In this document: positions 17,495-25,841 of the stretch, piece after piece
How the letters are laid out: each line of letters opens with the position of its first letter
How positions within the stretch are numbered: position 1 is the stretch's first letter
Assembly: GCF_001742165.1 (NCBI RefSeq)
Contig: NZ_CP016444.1
Span: forward strand, 930,001 to 994,000
Direction of reading: 5' to 3'
DNA: 64,000 bases
DNA from: Burkholderia stabilis
GTDB lineage: Bacteria > Pseudomonadota > Gammaproteobacteria > Burkholderiales > Burkholderiaceae
Program-made: the position numbers and the translations under genes
The notes under the pieces: model-generated
Told to the model about the DNA's origin: nothing
The model's database searches: none
What the model saw: only the letters and a program-made list of their open reading frames with translations

Positions 17495-18961
17495 ATGAAG
17501 ATATACACGGCTCAGCTTTCGACCGAAACCAATACATTCGCCCCGTGCCCCACCGGTTGGGGCGGCTTCGAAGAGAGCACGATCTTTCGCGGCGACGCGA
17601 GTTTGCGCGAGCCTGAAGGCATCGGCCATGTGCTCGCGGAAGTGCGGCGCCTCGCGGAGGGCGACGGTCACGAAATCGTTGAAGGTCTGTGTGCCGAAGC
17701 CCAGCCGTCCGGCCGCACGATTCGTGCGGTCTACGAATCCCTGAGAGATGAAATTCTCGATGGCGTCAAGGCAGCCTTGCCGCTGGATGCCGTGATTCTG
17801 CTGCTGCACGGCGCGATGGTGGCGGAGGGTTACGACGATTGTGAAGGCGATCTGCTCGCCGGCGTTCGCGCCATTGTCGGACCCGGCGTTCCCATCTCGG
17901 TCACGCTCGACCCGCACTGTCATTTCACGCAACGGATGAAGGCATCGGCGGATGTCTTGATCGCTTACAAGGAGTATCCGCATATCGACGCCATCGATCG
18001 GGCGCGCGAGGCTTATCGGTTGGCGCTCGATATGGCTGCCGGACGCATCCGTCCGACGATCGGCGTGTTCGACTGCCGGATGGTCGGTGCGTGGCACACC
18101 ACCAGCGAACCGATGGCGGGGTTCGTCCGGCGGATGCAGTCGCTTGAAGGACACGACGGCGTGCTATCGGTGTCGCTCGGCCATGGGTTCCCGTGGGGCG
18201 ACGTGCCGGAAGCCGGCGCGAAACTCTGGGTGGTGACGGACAACGATCTCGCCAAGGCCGAAGCGCTGGCGGCGCAACTGGCGCGCGAGTTCTGGGAACT
18301 GCGTGACGCGACCCGCCCCGCATGGCTCGATATCGATTCCGGGCTGGATCGCGCGCTGGCGGTCGAGGGCGGCCCGGTCGTCCTGGCGGATGTCGCGGAC
18401 AACCCCGGCGGTGGTGCGCCGTGCGATAGCACGTTCATTCTGCGTCGCGTGGTCGAGCGACGGATTGCCAACGTGGCGATCGGGTGCTTCTGGGATCTCG
18501 GCGCCATTCAGATTTGCAAGGACGCGGGTGTCGGGGCAACGCTGAATCTGCGCATTGGCGGTAAATGCAGCGTGTATTCCGGGGACCCGATCGACCTGCG
18601 CGTCACCGTGCGCAGCGTGGTCGAGCGGCATACGCAAAGCATCATGGGTCTCGAGCAGCCGCTGGGCCGGGCGGTGTGGGTCGAAGCGGACAACGGGCTG
18701 GACCTCGCGCTGATATCGGTTCGCACCCAGGTGCTGGGCGTGGACGCATTCACCGGCCTCGGCATCGACTTTGCCGGCAAGAAGCTGGTGATTGTGAAAT
18801 CGACGCAGCATTTTCAGACCGATTTCGCGCCGCGCGCCGAGGCCATATTTCATATCGCTGCGCCAGGTGCGCTCACGATGGATTTTGCCAACCTGGACTA
18901 TCGACATCGTGATCTCGACTATTGGCCGCGCGTGTCGAATCCGTTTGCGTCGGCGATGTGA
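17495..18961 (+). CDS. M81-family metallopeptidase, MlrC-like
   Basis: This 488-residue protein matches the MlrC (microcystinase C) family along its length. It begins MKIYTAQLSTETNTFAP and has LLLHGAMVAEGYDDCEGDLL, the metal-site motif TLDPHCHF (about 138-144), YKEYPHID (His163) and DVADNPGGGAPCDST. The usual length is about 490-530. MlrC cleaves small linear peptides in microcystin and nodularin breakdown; most M81 members have unknown substrates. No signal peptide is seen, so it is probably cytoplasmic. The gene follows the histidine kinase by 126 bases, with its own likely promoter, and converges on the second serine hydrolase. Confidence 0.85.
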   Translation: MKIYTAQLSTETNTFAPCPTGWGGFEESTIFRGDASLREPEGIGHVLAEVRRLAEGDGHEIVEGLCAEAQPSGRTIRAVYESLRDEILDGVKAALPLDAVILLLHGAMVAEGYDDCEGDLLAGVRAIVGPGVPISVTLDPHCHFTQRMKASADVLIAYKEYPHIDAIDRAREAYRLALDMAAGRIRPTIGVFDCRMVGAWHTTSEPMAGFVRRMQSLEGHDGVLSVSLGHGFPWGDVPEAGAKLWVVTDNDLAKAEALAAQLAREFWELRDATRPAWLDIDSGLDRALAVEGGPVVLADVADNPGGGAPCDSTFILRRVVERRIANVAIGCFWDLGAIQICKDAGVGATLNLRIGGKCSVYSGDPIDLRVTVRSVVERHTQSIMGLEQPLGRAVWVEADNGLDLALISVRTQVLGVDAFTGLGIDFAGKKLVIVKSTQHFQTDFAPRAEAIFHIAAPGALTMDFANLDYRHRDLDYWPRVSNPFASAM

Positions 18962-18967
18962 AAACCC

Positions 18968-18990
18968 GCCGGCGCTGTTCGTGCGCCGGC
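18968..18990. terminator. Bidirectional hairpin between convergent genes
   Basis: GCCGGCGC and GCGCCGGC form an 8-bp GC stem with a 7-base loop. It lies in the 34-base gap between the M81 gene (stop 18961) and the convergent serine hydrolase (stop 18996), where a shared terminator is expected. Confidence 0.6.
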
Positions 18991-18995
18991 AGGTA

Positions 18996-20657
18996 TCAGG
19001 CATCGGCCTGCACCCGTGTGAAGGCCAGATTCCGGGTGCGCTGGGTATCGACGAGAAAGCCGCTGATGTTTGCGCTCGTTGCGTCGCGTGTCAGCGTGAC
19101 GATTCCGGTCATGACGTCCATTGGATCGACCGGCACCAGTCCGAAGACATCGTCGGCCAGCGGTGTGAGGCGGTAGTCGCAACGGCCCACCGCGCCGTGC
19201 ATGCGAAGCACGAGTGCTTCGTCGTCGAGTCGAATGATTGCGCGGGCATTGGCGTCGTGGCTCGCGAATGTGCCTGACATCGCGGCGACGAGAGACGGCG
19301 TCATCGCCGGCGCTTCGCCGAGGCGAGCGAACGTTTCGACATGGCCGCAATGCACGATGCGCAGGCTGGAGAGATCGTCCGGTGTGCAAGACGATCCCCA
19401 GCGCAACGCCAGCGGCCCGTCGCCGCCCGCTTCGATCTCGACGTCGTTCAGGTCATGGGCGCTGTCGTAGAGCGGCATCGACGGTGCGGGGCAAAGCGGC
19501 CCCGTCAACACCAGCGCGCCTTCATGATCTTCGAGTGCATACACGGCGCCGGTGCTGGACGACCGGTAGCTGCCGAGGCGTGCCACATGGCTGGCAGCGC
19601 GCGCCGCGACAGGCGGGCCATCGCCGTCAAGCTCGCCTGCGAGCACGATGTCGACGATACGCTTCGACAGTTCGAGCGGTGCGTCGAGTGCGCCGTTGCC
19701 GAGCAATACGACGTCGAGCCCGTGCGCCGCCGACAGCAGCATCTGGCAAGTCCCGCCGACGACGCCACCGGCATGGTGTATCAGCTCGACACCTCGATAG
19801 AGGCTCTGCTTGAGACCGAGCGCGTATTGGCTGCGCTCACCGCTGGAGAATACGGGCAAAGCCAGCATCTGCATCCAGGTATCGTCGCTGCCGACGATCT
19901 TGTTGCCGCATCGCAGGTGCGCGGTCCATCGCAACATGTCGTCGACGGTCGAGACGATCGAGCCTTCACCCAGCAGTTCCCACGACGGAAAGATCCCGCG
20001 CCGGAATCCGCCCTTGCCGTCAGGAACATGCATCGTCGCGATGCCGCGCCCGATGGTCATGTCGTCGGGTACGCACGCGGTGTCGCGCATGCGCATGGGG
20101 TTGAAGATATGTGTGGTGAGGAATGCGTCGAATGACATCCCGCTCGCACGTTCGACGGCGAGCGAAAGCAGGTGATAACCGCCGTTCGAATACATCATGC
20201 GTTCGCCCGGCGGAAAGTTTTCATCGCGCTGACGTTGCTGCGACGCCAGGAGCGCGCCATGCGGCGAAATGGCAAGACCCTGCGTCAGCAGTGCAAGGTC
20301 CAGCGCGCATCGCTGCCCGCCGCGATGCGACATCAGTTGCCGCAGCGTCGGCCGGCCCGCGGCCGGCGGAAGCTCCGGCAGATACGCGCCGATGGGGGCG
20401 TCGGCGTCGACAGCGCCGCGCTCGCACAGGAGCAGCACGGCGAGGCAAGTGAAATGTTTGCTGACCGAGCCAATGCGCATGCGCGTGGCCGGCGTGTTGG
20501 CGATGCCGTGTTCGAGGCTGGCCATGCCGAAACCGCGCCGATACAACAGTTGGCCGCGATGGACGATGCCGGCGATCAATCCGGGGGCATCGGCGCGTCG
20601 ATAAGGCGCGAACAGTGCGTCGAGCTGTGCCGTCGTGGCGGATGAATCCGATGTCAT
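18996..20657 (-). CDS. S12-family serine hydrolase, D-aminopeptidase-like (copy 2)
   Basis: This 553-residue paralogue of the 12071-13714 protein shares stretches such as LYRRGFGMASLEHG, NFPPGERM and EGxIVSTVDDML. Its catalytic motifs are STSK-equivalent SVSK (Ser64, Lys67), YSN (Tyr156, Asn158) and HAG (His295). It is the last gene of the seven-gene operon that starts with tonB. No signal peptide is seen. Two diverged copies in one locus suggest two cleavage steps, or two positions in one peptide substrate, which is inference. Confidence 0.85.
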   Translation of the reverse strand: MTSDSSATTAQLDALFAPYRRADAPGLIAGIVHRGQLLYRRGFGMASLEHGIANTPATRMRIGSVSKHFTCLAVLLLCERGAVDADAPIGAYLPELPPAAGRPTLRQLMSHRGGQRCALDLALLTQGLAISPHGALLASQQRQRDENFPPGERMMYSNGGYHLLSLAVERASGMSFDAFLTTHIFNPMRMRDTACVPDDMTIGRGIATMHVPDGKGGFRRGIFPSWELLGEGSIVSTVDDMLRWTAHLRCGNKIVGSDDTWMQMLALPVFSSGERSQYALGLKQSLYRGVELIHHAGGVVGGTCQMLLSAAHGLDVVLLGNGALDAPLELSKRIVDIVLAGELDGDGPPVAARAASHVARLGSYRSSSTGAVYALEDHEGALVLTGPLCPAPSMPLYDSAHDLNDVEIEAGGDGPLALRWGSSCTPDDLSSLRIVHCGHVETFARLGEAPAMTPSLVAAMSGTFASHDANARAIIRLDDEALVLRMHGAVGRCDYRLTPLADDVFGLVPVDPMDVMTGIVTLTRDATSANISGFLVDTQRTRNLAFTRVQADA

Positions 20658-20666
20658 GTCGATCGC

Positions 20667-21716
20667 TCAGCGAGAGGAAGCCGTGACGCCCGCGTGGCCC
20701 CAGCTCCCGGGCGGGCAGTGCAGCAGGCCGTCGATGTAGGCGACACCCGTCTCGCGATCGCGTGCGAGGAAGATCGGTCCGTCCAGATCGACGTGATCGC
20801 ACTGTTGCCCGAGCAGAAAGGCGGGAGCGACCGCCAGCGAGGTGCCTGCCATGCAACCGACCATCACCGACAAGCCGGCTTCGCGTACACGCGTGGCCAG
20901 GTCGAACGCGCGCGTCAGGCCGCCGCATTTGTCGAGCTTGAGGTTGACGATGTCGTAGCGGCGCGCGACGGCGGGCAGATCGCCGAGATCCTGAAACGAT
21001 TCGTCGGCCGCGAGCGGGATCGGACAATCGACATGTTCGAGACAGGCGTCCGCGCCGATCGCAAACGGCTGTTCGAGCATGCGGACATCAAGCTGTTGCA
21101 GCACGGGGATCATCGCGTCGAAGTGCGCGCGCGACCAGCCCTGATTCGCGTCGACGGCGAGCGGGACTTCCGGGCGTACCTCGCGGATTGCCGCGAGACG
21201 CGCGGCGTCGGCGGCGCTGCCGTCCAGCTTGACCTTCAGCGCCCGGGCGTGGGGCAGCATCCGCGCGGCCGCTGCCATGGCATCCGGCGTGTCCACGCCG
21301 ATCGTCATCGTGGTCAGCAACAGGCGCGGCGCGCAGAGGCCCGCCATGCGCCAGACGGGCATGGCTTGCTGTTGTGATTCAAGCGCCCACAATGCCGCAT
21401 CGACCGCATTGCGTGCGCCGCCGTGCGGCAGTACGTCGAGCAACTGCGCGCGCGTGATCCCCGCTTCTATCGACGCCCGGACGCTCTCGATTTGCGCGAC
21501 GATGGATTCGGGTGTTTCGCCACGGTAAAAGACCCCGGATGCTTCGCCGTTGCCGGCGTGATGTCCGTCGTCAACGGTAACGCGCACGACGCGAGCGGCG
21601 TCGATGACGTGGCCGGTGATATGGAACGGAACGGCCAGCGGCCAACGTTCGATACGCAGCGAGAGTGAGAGCGTGCGAGGTGACATGGAATAGGGAGGAA
21701 GAAGAGAATTACGCAT
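20667..21716 (-). CDS. Dipeptide epimerase (enolase superfamily, L-Ala-D/L-Glu epimerase type)
   Basis: The protein shows the muconate-lactonising subgroup catalytic set: KVK in ALKVKLDG, metal ligands in VDANQGW, LEQP and ADES, and the second catalytic Lys in LKLDKCGG. The C-terminal DLDGP is the DxD motif that dipeptide epimerases use to hold the substrate amino group. The reaction would change the configuration of the second residue of a dipeptide such as L-Ala-D-Glu. The ATG at 21716 overlaps the stop of the MFS gene (ATGCGTAA), indicating coupled translation; an inner ATG at 21686 is also possible. Confidence 0.85.
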   Translation of the reverse strand: MRNSLLPPYSMSPRTLSLSLRIERWPLAVPFHITGHVIDAARVVRVTVDDGHHAGNGEASGVFYRGETPESIVAQIESVRASIEAGITRAQLLDVLPHGGARNAVDAALWALESQQQAMPVWRMAGLCAPRLLLTTMTIGVDTPDAMAAAARMLPHARALKVKLDGSAADAARLAAIREVRPEVPLAVDANQGWSRAHFDAMIPVLQQLDVRMLEQPFAIGADACLEHVDCPIPLAADESFQDLGDLPAVARRYDIVNLKLDKCGGLTRAFDLATRVREAGLSVMVGCMAGTSLAVAPAFLLGQQCDHVDLDGPIFLARDRETGVAYIDGLLHCPPGSWGHAGVTASSR

Positions 21717-23070
21717 AGCGTTCGATTGCCTCGCGCACACCACGGCCCGCCGCGCGCATCAAGATGCAGGCGGCAAAGAAGCCGAACGCCGCCACGCAGA
21801 CGATCGACCACAGCAAACCCTGGCCGAACGCGTGCAGACGATCCGACATGAAACCGATGAACACCGGGCTGCCGGATTGCACGACGATCGACGTCAGCGC
21901 ACCAATCGCCGCCACGCGCGAGCGCAGGTGGGCAGGGCAGATGTTCTGCATGATGGTGGGAAACAGCACCATGCCTGCGACCATGCACGCGAGCTGCGCG
22001 CCGAAGAGCGCGTAGACCGGCGTAAGCGAGCCCACGGCCAGATAGAGGAACGACAGGCCGCCGGCGGCCAGCGCGCCACATTCACAGACACGCAGCGGCG
22101 CGAGCACGCCGAAGCGCGCTCTCATGCGGCCGGCAACGAGTCCGCTGAGCACGCACCCCGCGATACCGCCGGCCATCGCCGCCACGCCCATGCCGCCGCC
22201 GGCTTCGGCCGGCGTCGCGCCGAAGGTCCGCACCGCCACGACCGGCATCCACGTCGCCACACCGCCGAACGACAGGTTGACCAGGCCGATGGCGCCGAAG
22301 AACTTGAGCATCATGACGGCTTCGCGCCGGAAGTAGACCGGTGCGGACGGCAGCGGCGCGCTAGGCCGGTGACGCGTTGCGGATGCTTCCGTGTCGCCGT
22401 GCCTTCCGGGTCGAATGAGCAGAACCAGCACGACCAGCACGGGGGCCGGCAAGGCCACGGCAAAAAACGCGAGCCGCCACGGCGCGAGATCGGCGAGCCC
22501 GGCCGGCAACGCGCCGTGCACCGCCGCGATGCCGTGCATCAGTGCGCCGCCGAGCGCCATCCCCGCACCTGCGCCCAACAGGTTGGCCAGCGCGAAGATC
22601 GCATTGGCGAGCACGCGTTGGCGCGCCGGGAAGAGATCGGGAATCAGGCCGTAGATCACCGGCACCAGTCCGGCTTCGCCGATCCCCAGCCCGACGGTGG
22701 CGATGAACAACTGCCAGAAGTGGGTGGTCATGCCGCAGATCGCGGTGGCAGCGCTCCAGACGAGGACGCACGCGACCAGCACCATCCGGCGATCCACGCG
22801 GTCGGCGATCCAGCCGATCGGCAACGAAGCCACGCCTGCGAACAGCGCGATGCCCGCGCCTTGCATCAGGCCGATTTGCGTGTCGGTCAGCCCGAAATCG
22901 TGGCGGATGGGCTCCGTCAGCAGGATCAGCATCTGACGGTCGACGAACGCGAAGAACGCCACGATCACGAGAATCGCCAGACCGAACCACGCGAGCGGTC
23001 CGGCGGGGGAATCCGATGGCGGGCTTTGGGCCGCCTCGGGGGCGGGCAAGTCGAGGTTGGAGTCGAACAT
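21709..23070 (-). CDS. MFS transporter, probable peptide/amino-acid importer
   Basis: The 453-residue protein has about 12 membrane segments starting at WFGLAILVIVAFFAFVDRQ. It has the MFS motif between segments 2 and 3 (GWIADRVDRRMVL) and GLGIGEAGLVPVIYGLIPDL, as in the Spinster/ACS-type branch. It sits between exbD and the dipeptide epimerase, so it is well placed to move the peptide or its pieces across the inner membrane. This is the position held by MlrD in microcystin loci. Direction and substrate are inferred. Confidence 0.82.
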   Translation of the reverse strand: MFDSNLDLPAPEAAQSPPSDSPAGPLAWFGLAILVIVAFFAFVDRQMLILLTEPIRHDFGLTDTQIGLMQGAGIALFAGVASLPIGWIADRVDRRMVLVACVLVWSAATAICGMTTHFWQLFIATVGLGIGEAGLVPVIYGLIPDLFPARQRVLANAIFALANLLGAGAGMALGGALMHGIAAVHGALPAGLADLAPWRLAFFAVALPAPVLVVLVLLIRPGRHGDTEASATRHRPSAPLPSAPVYFRREAVMMLKFFGAIGLVNLSFGGVATWMPVVAVRTFGATPAEAGGGMGVAAMAGGIAGCVLSGLVAGRMRARFGVLAPLRVCECGALAAGGLSFLYLAVGSLTPVYALFGAQLACMVAGMVLFPTIMQNICPAHLRSRVAAIGALTSIVVQSGSPVFIGFMSDRLHAFGQGLLWSIVCVAAFGFFAACILMRAAGRGVREAIERYA

Positions 23071-23094
23071 GAGGGCTCTGTGATGAGAAAGCGG

Positions 23095-23523
23095 TTACTG
23101 CATGAACTGCTCGTTGCCCACGAGCCCGATGTGGGTCGCGCCGAGCCGCTGCGCGGACGCCATGACCATCGCGACGGCGCGGTAAGGCGCCGCCTTGTCG
23201 GGCCGCAAATGCAGTTCCGTCGGCGCGGGGCTGGCGGCTACGTCGCGCAAGCGCGTTTCCAGTTGCTCGCGCGAACCCAGCGTCTCGCCGTTCCATGCGA
23301 CGGTGCCGTCGGCCGCGATGTCGATCTGCACCACGGGCGGTGTCTGCGGTTGCGACGGCGGTGCGCCGGTCGGCATGTCGAGCTTGACCGCGTTCGTCTG
23401 AACGGGAATCGTGAGGATCAGCATGATGAGCAGGACGAGCATCACGTCGATGAGCGGCGTGGTGTTGATCTCGATCATCACATCGGCTTCGTCTGCGTTG
23501 CCGGTGGGCATCGTCATGGCCAT
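23095..23523 (-). CDS. exbD: ExbD/TolR-family energy-transducing protein (second copy)
   Basis: With the ATG at 23523 after AAGGAG the protein has 142 residues. It has a short cytoplasmic N-terminus, IEINTTPLIDVMLVLLIMLI with the essential membrane Asp, and a periplasmic domain. Longer upstream reading is not supported. It forms part of the TonB-ExbB-ExbD proton-driven complex of this operon. Two exbD genes in tandem are common in private Ton systems of proteobacteria. Confidence 0.9.
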   Translation of the reverse strand: MAMTMPTGNADEADVMIEINTTPLIDVMLVLLIMLILTIPVQTNAVKLDMPTGAPPSQPQTPPVVQIDIAADGTVAWNGETLGSREQLETRLRDVAASPAPTELHLRPDKAAPYRAVAMVMASAQRLGATHIGLVGNEQFMQ

Positions 23524-23551
23524 CTCGGGTCTCCTTGTCGATCTGAATGGA

Positions 23552-23983
23552 TCATTGGCGCGGTGGCGGTTCGGTGATGAAGTCGACCTTGGCGATGCCC
23601 GCGCGCTGGCAGGCAAACACGACCCGGCCGATCGCGGCATAGCGCGCGTCGAGATCGCCGCGGATGTGGACTTCGGGTTGCGGCGATTGCACCGCGACCG
23701 TCTTGAGTTTCTCGACGAGCGTGGCCGCGTCGGGTACGCGCCGTTCGTCCCAGAACACGTCGCCGTCTTTCGTGACGGCGAGAATCACGTTCTGCGGGGT
23801 CGTCTGCAGCGGCTGCACGGTCTCCTTGGGCAGCGTGACCGGCACGGTGTGCGATACCACCGGAATCGTGATGAGGAAGATGATCAGCAGCACCAGCATC
23901 ACGTCGACCAGTGGCGTCGTGTTGATGGACGACATGGTCTCGTCGTGATCGTCGCCGTCGCGGGATCCTGTGGTCATGGCCAT
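23552..23983 (-). CDS. exbD: ExbD-family energy-transducing protein (first copy)
   Basis: The 143-residue protein has one membrane segment, SSINTTPLVDVMLVLLIIFL, containing the conserved proton-path Asp, and a periplasmic domain (VTLPKETVQPLQTTPQ). It lies between exbB and the second exbD with 3- and 28-base gaps, so it is in the same operon. It differs from the second copy, so the two may form mixed dimers. Confidence 0.92.
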   Translation of the reverse strand: MAMTTGSRDGDDHDETMSSINTTPLVDVMLVLLIIFLITIPVVSHTVPVTLPKETVQPLQTTPQNVILAVTKDGDVFWDERRVPDAATLVEKLKTVAVQSPQPEVHIRGDLDARYAAIGRVVFACQRAGIAKVDFITEPPPRQ

Positions 23984-23986
23984 GGC

Positions 23987-24775
23987 TTACCCCACGCGGG
24001 AGAGGGCCGCGGCCTTGGTCGCGGCGGCAGCCCCGGCCGTGGTCGTGCCGGTCAGGATGACGATGTGCAATTCCGTCGAAAACCCGCGCACGCGCTCCAT
24101 CACGGCCTTGTTGCGGCGCACGAGCCAGTTGTAGCCGAGCACGGCGGGCACCGCGACAGCCAGGCCGATCGCGGTCATGATCAGCGCTTCGCCGACCGGC
24201 CCCGCGACCTTGTCGATCGAGGCCTGACCCGCGATGCCGATGGCGGTCAGCGCGTGATAAATGCCCCACACCGTGCCGAACAGGCCAATGAACGGCGCGG
24301 TCGACCCGACGGTGCCGAGAAACGCGAGGCCGTCCTGCAAGCGGCTCGAGACCGACACGGTCGCGCGCTCGATGGCTGCCGCGACCCAATGGTTGAGGTC
24401 GACCTGTTCGAGCAGCGCGCCTTCGTGATGATCGAATGCCGCAAGACCTGTTTCGGCGATGAAGCGGAACGGACTGCCGGCGTCCAGCTGACGCGTGCCT
24501 TCGTTGAGACTGCCCGCTTTCCAGAAACCCTTCTCCGCCGCCTTCGCACGGCGCAGCACACGCGTTTGCTCGAGCAGTTTCGCGACGATGATGTACCAAC
24601 TGCCCATGGACATGACGACCAGAATGAGCAGCGTGCCTCGCGCGATGAAATCGCCGCCCTTCCAGAGCGCATCGAGGCCGTAGGGATTCGCCACCGTATC
24701 GGTAGCGGCGTGAGCGGCGCTGGCCGCGAGGAACAGAGCCGTCACCAAGGCGGCCATGCGGGTGCGATTGATCAT
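23987..24775 (-). CDS. exbB: ExbB/TolQ-family proton channel protein
   Basis: The 262-residue protein has an N-terminal export or anchor segment (MAALVTALFLAASAAHA), then the MotA/TolQ/ExbB channel domain. Three membrane segments include LAFLGTVGSTAPFIGLFGTV and GLAVAVPAVLGYNWLVRRNK. It forms the pentameric core around which TonB and ExbD assemble. It follows tonB by 55 bases and nearly touches the first exbD. Confidence 0.92.
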   Translation of the reverse strand: MINRTRMAALVTALFLAASAAHAATDTVANPYGLDALWKGGDFIARGTLLILVVMSMGSWYIIVAKLLEQTRVLRRAKAAEKGFWKAGSLNEGTRQLDAGSPFRFIAETGLAAFDHHEGALLEQVDLNHWVAAAIERATVSVSSRLQDGLAFLGTVGSTAPFIGLFGTVWGIYHALTAIGIAGQASIDKVAGPVGEALIMTAIGLAVAVPAVLGYNWLVRRNKAVMERVRGFSTELHIVILTGTTTAGAAAATKAAALSRVG

Positions 24776-24830
24776 GAACGTCTCCTGAAATGCGTTGCCA
24801 GGTAAAAAAGAACAGCTGTCGAGGGCAGCC

Positions 24831-25466
24831 TCAATCGAGCTTGAAAGAGAAGGGCACTTGCACGCGGACTTCCTCGCCCTGTGCGACGCAGTGGAACTGC
24901 CTGACGGCGTTTTCCGCGGCCCTGTCGAGAACGGGCGCGGCCGACTGCGTCACGCTCAGGTCCTTGACGTTGCCGTCGGTGCCGACGACGAAGGTCACGA
25001 CGACGTCGCCGGTCAGGTTGTCCTTGAGCGCTTCACGCGGATAGCGAATCGCGGCGCGGACCTGCGTCGAGTTCGGGCACACCACGCCGACGCTCGTCGA
25101 CACCGGCGCGGCAGCGGCGGGCGGTGCTGGCGGCGCGACGGGCGCCGACGGTGCGGGCGTGGTCGACTGCGTGGTGATCGCGTTCGGCGACGGAGGCGCT
25201 GCGACGCGCACTTCGGGTGGCGGCACGAACGGCGGCGGTGGCGCGACGTGCTTCGGCGGCGGCGGTGCGATCCGCTTCGGTGGCGGTGGTGGGGGCGGCG
25301 GCTTGATCTCTTCGATGATGCGCGTCTCGATCGGCCGACGAATCACGTCCACGACTTTCGTCGCGAGACCGGTGAGCAACGCGTAGACGATCATCGCGTG
25401 CAATCCGACCACGAACGCGATGCCGCCAATGCGCCGGACGGGCGGCTTGGGTTGTGCATAGTTCAT
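24831..25466 (-). CDS. tonB: TonB energy transducer
   Basis: The 211-residue protein has one N-terminal membrane segment (IGGIAFVVGLHAMIVYALL). A long Pro-rich linker follows (IKPPPPPPPPKRIAPPPPKH), then the C-terminal TonB domain (YPREALKDNLTGDVVVTFVV and AVRQFHCV). It links the inner-membrane ExbB-ExbD motor to the outer-membrane receptor, most likely the one at 13734-16113. It is the first gene of a minus-strand operon (tonB-exbB-exbD-exbD-MFS-epimerase-serine hydrolase), with the operator at 25522-25562 just upstream. Confidence 0.93.
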   Translation of the reverse strand: MNYAQPKPPVRRIGGIAFVVGLHAMIVYALLTGLATKVVDVIRRPIETRIIEEIKPPPPPPPPKRIAPPPPKHVAPPPPFVPPPEVRVAAPPSPNAITTQSTTPAPSAPVAPPAPPAAAAPVSTSVGVVCPNSTQVRAAIRYPREALKDNLTGDVVVTFVVGTDGNVKDLSVTQSAAPVLDRAAENAVRQFHCVAQGEEVRVQVPFSFKLD

Positions 25467-25521
25467 GTCCCGCGTGTCTCCTGCCTCGATATGACCTGGG
25501 AGCCACGTTAAAACCCGGGCA

Positions 25522-25562
25522 TTTCTGTTTCATATCGGCTTTGTATCTGCGCTGACACAAAG
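25522..25562. promoter_or_regulatory. Inverted-repeat operator between tonB and the response regulator (site 2)
   Basis: The core TTTGTATC-N6-GACACAAA (25540-25561) differs from a perfect repeat by one base and is preceded by TTTCTGTTTCAT. It matches the site at 16191-16232 in sequence and spacing. It lies about 75 bases before tonB (start 25466) and about 280 bases before the response regulator. Confidence 0.6.
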
Positions 25563-25841
25563 TCTTTCTGGCCTGACGATGTTGCGGCACGAGGCGCAAA
25601 CCCAGGCGGGGCGGGGAAGGCGGACGATGCGCGGCGGCGCTACTCCGGGAAAATACCGGGCGGGTTATCCATGACCCGAACCCTCCTCGCGCGTCCCGAT
25701 TTTTCCGGATGACCTTGTGGGGCAAGGTGCGGGGGCAATTATTTCAAGGCTGCAACAAATCGTGCAAAAAGCCCTTATATTTGACGAGCAATAATGAGTG
25801 CGGGGCACATCTCAGCGCCGCAACATCGGAGACAAGACGCC

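Noticed and set aside
21832..23577. 581-codon plus-strand open frame
   Set aside because: It is the shadow of the MFS and exbD genes; its His/Arg/Gln-rich composition is typical of antisense frames in GC-rich DNA.
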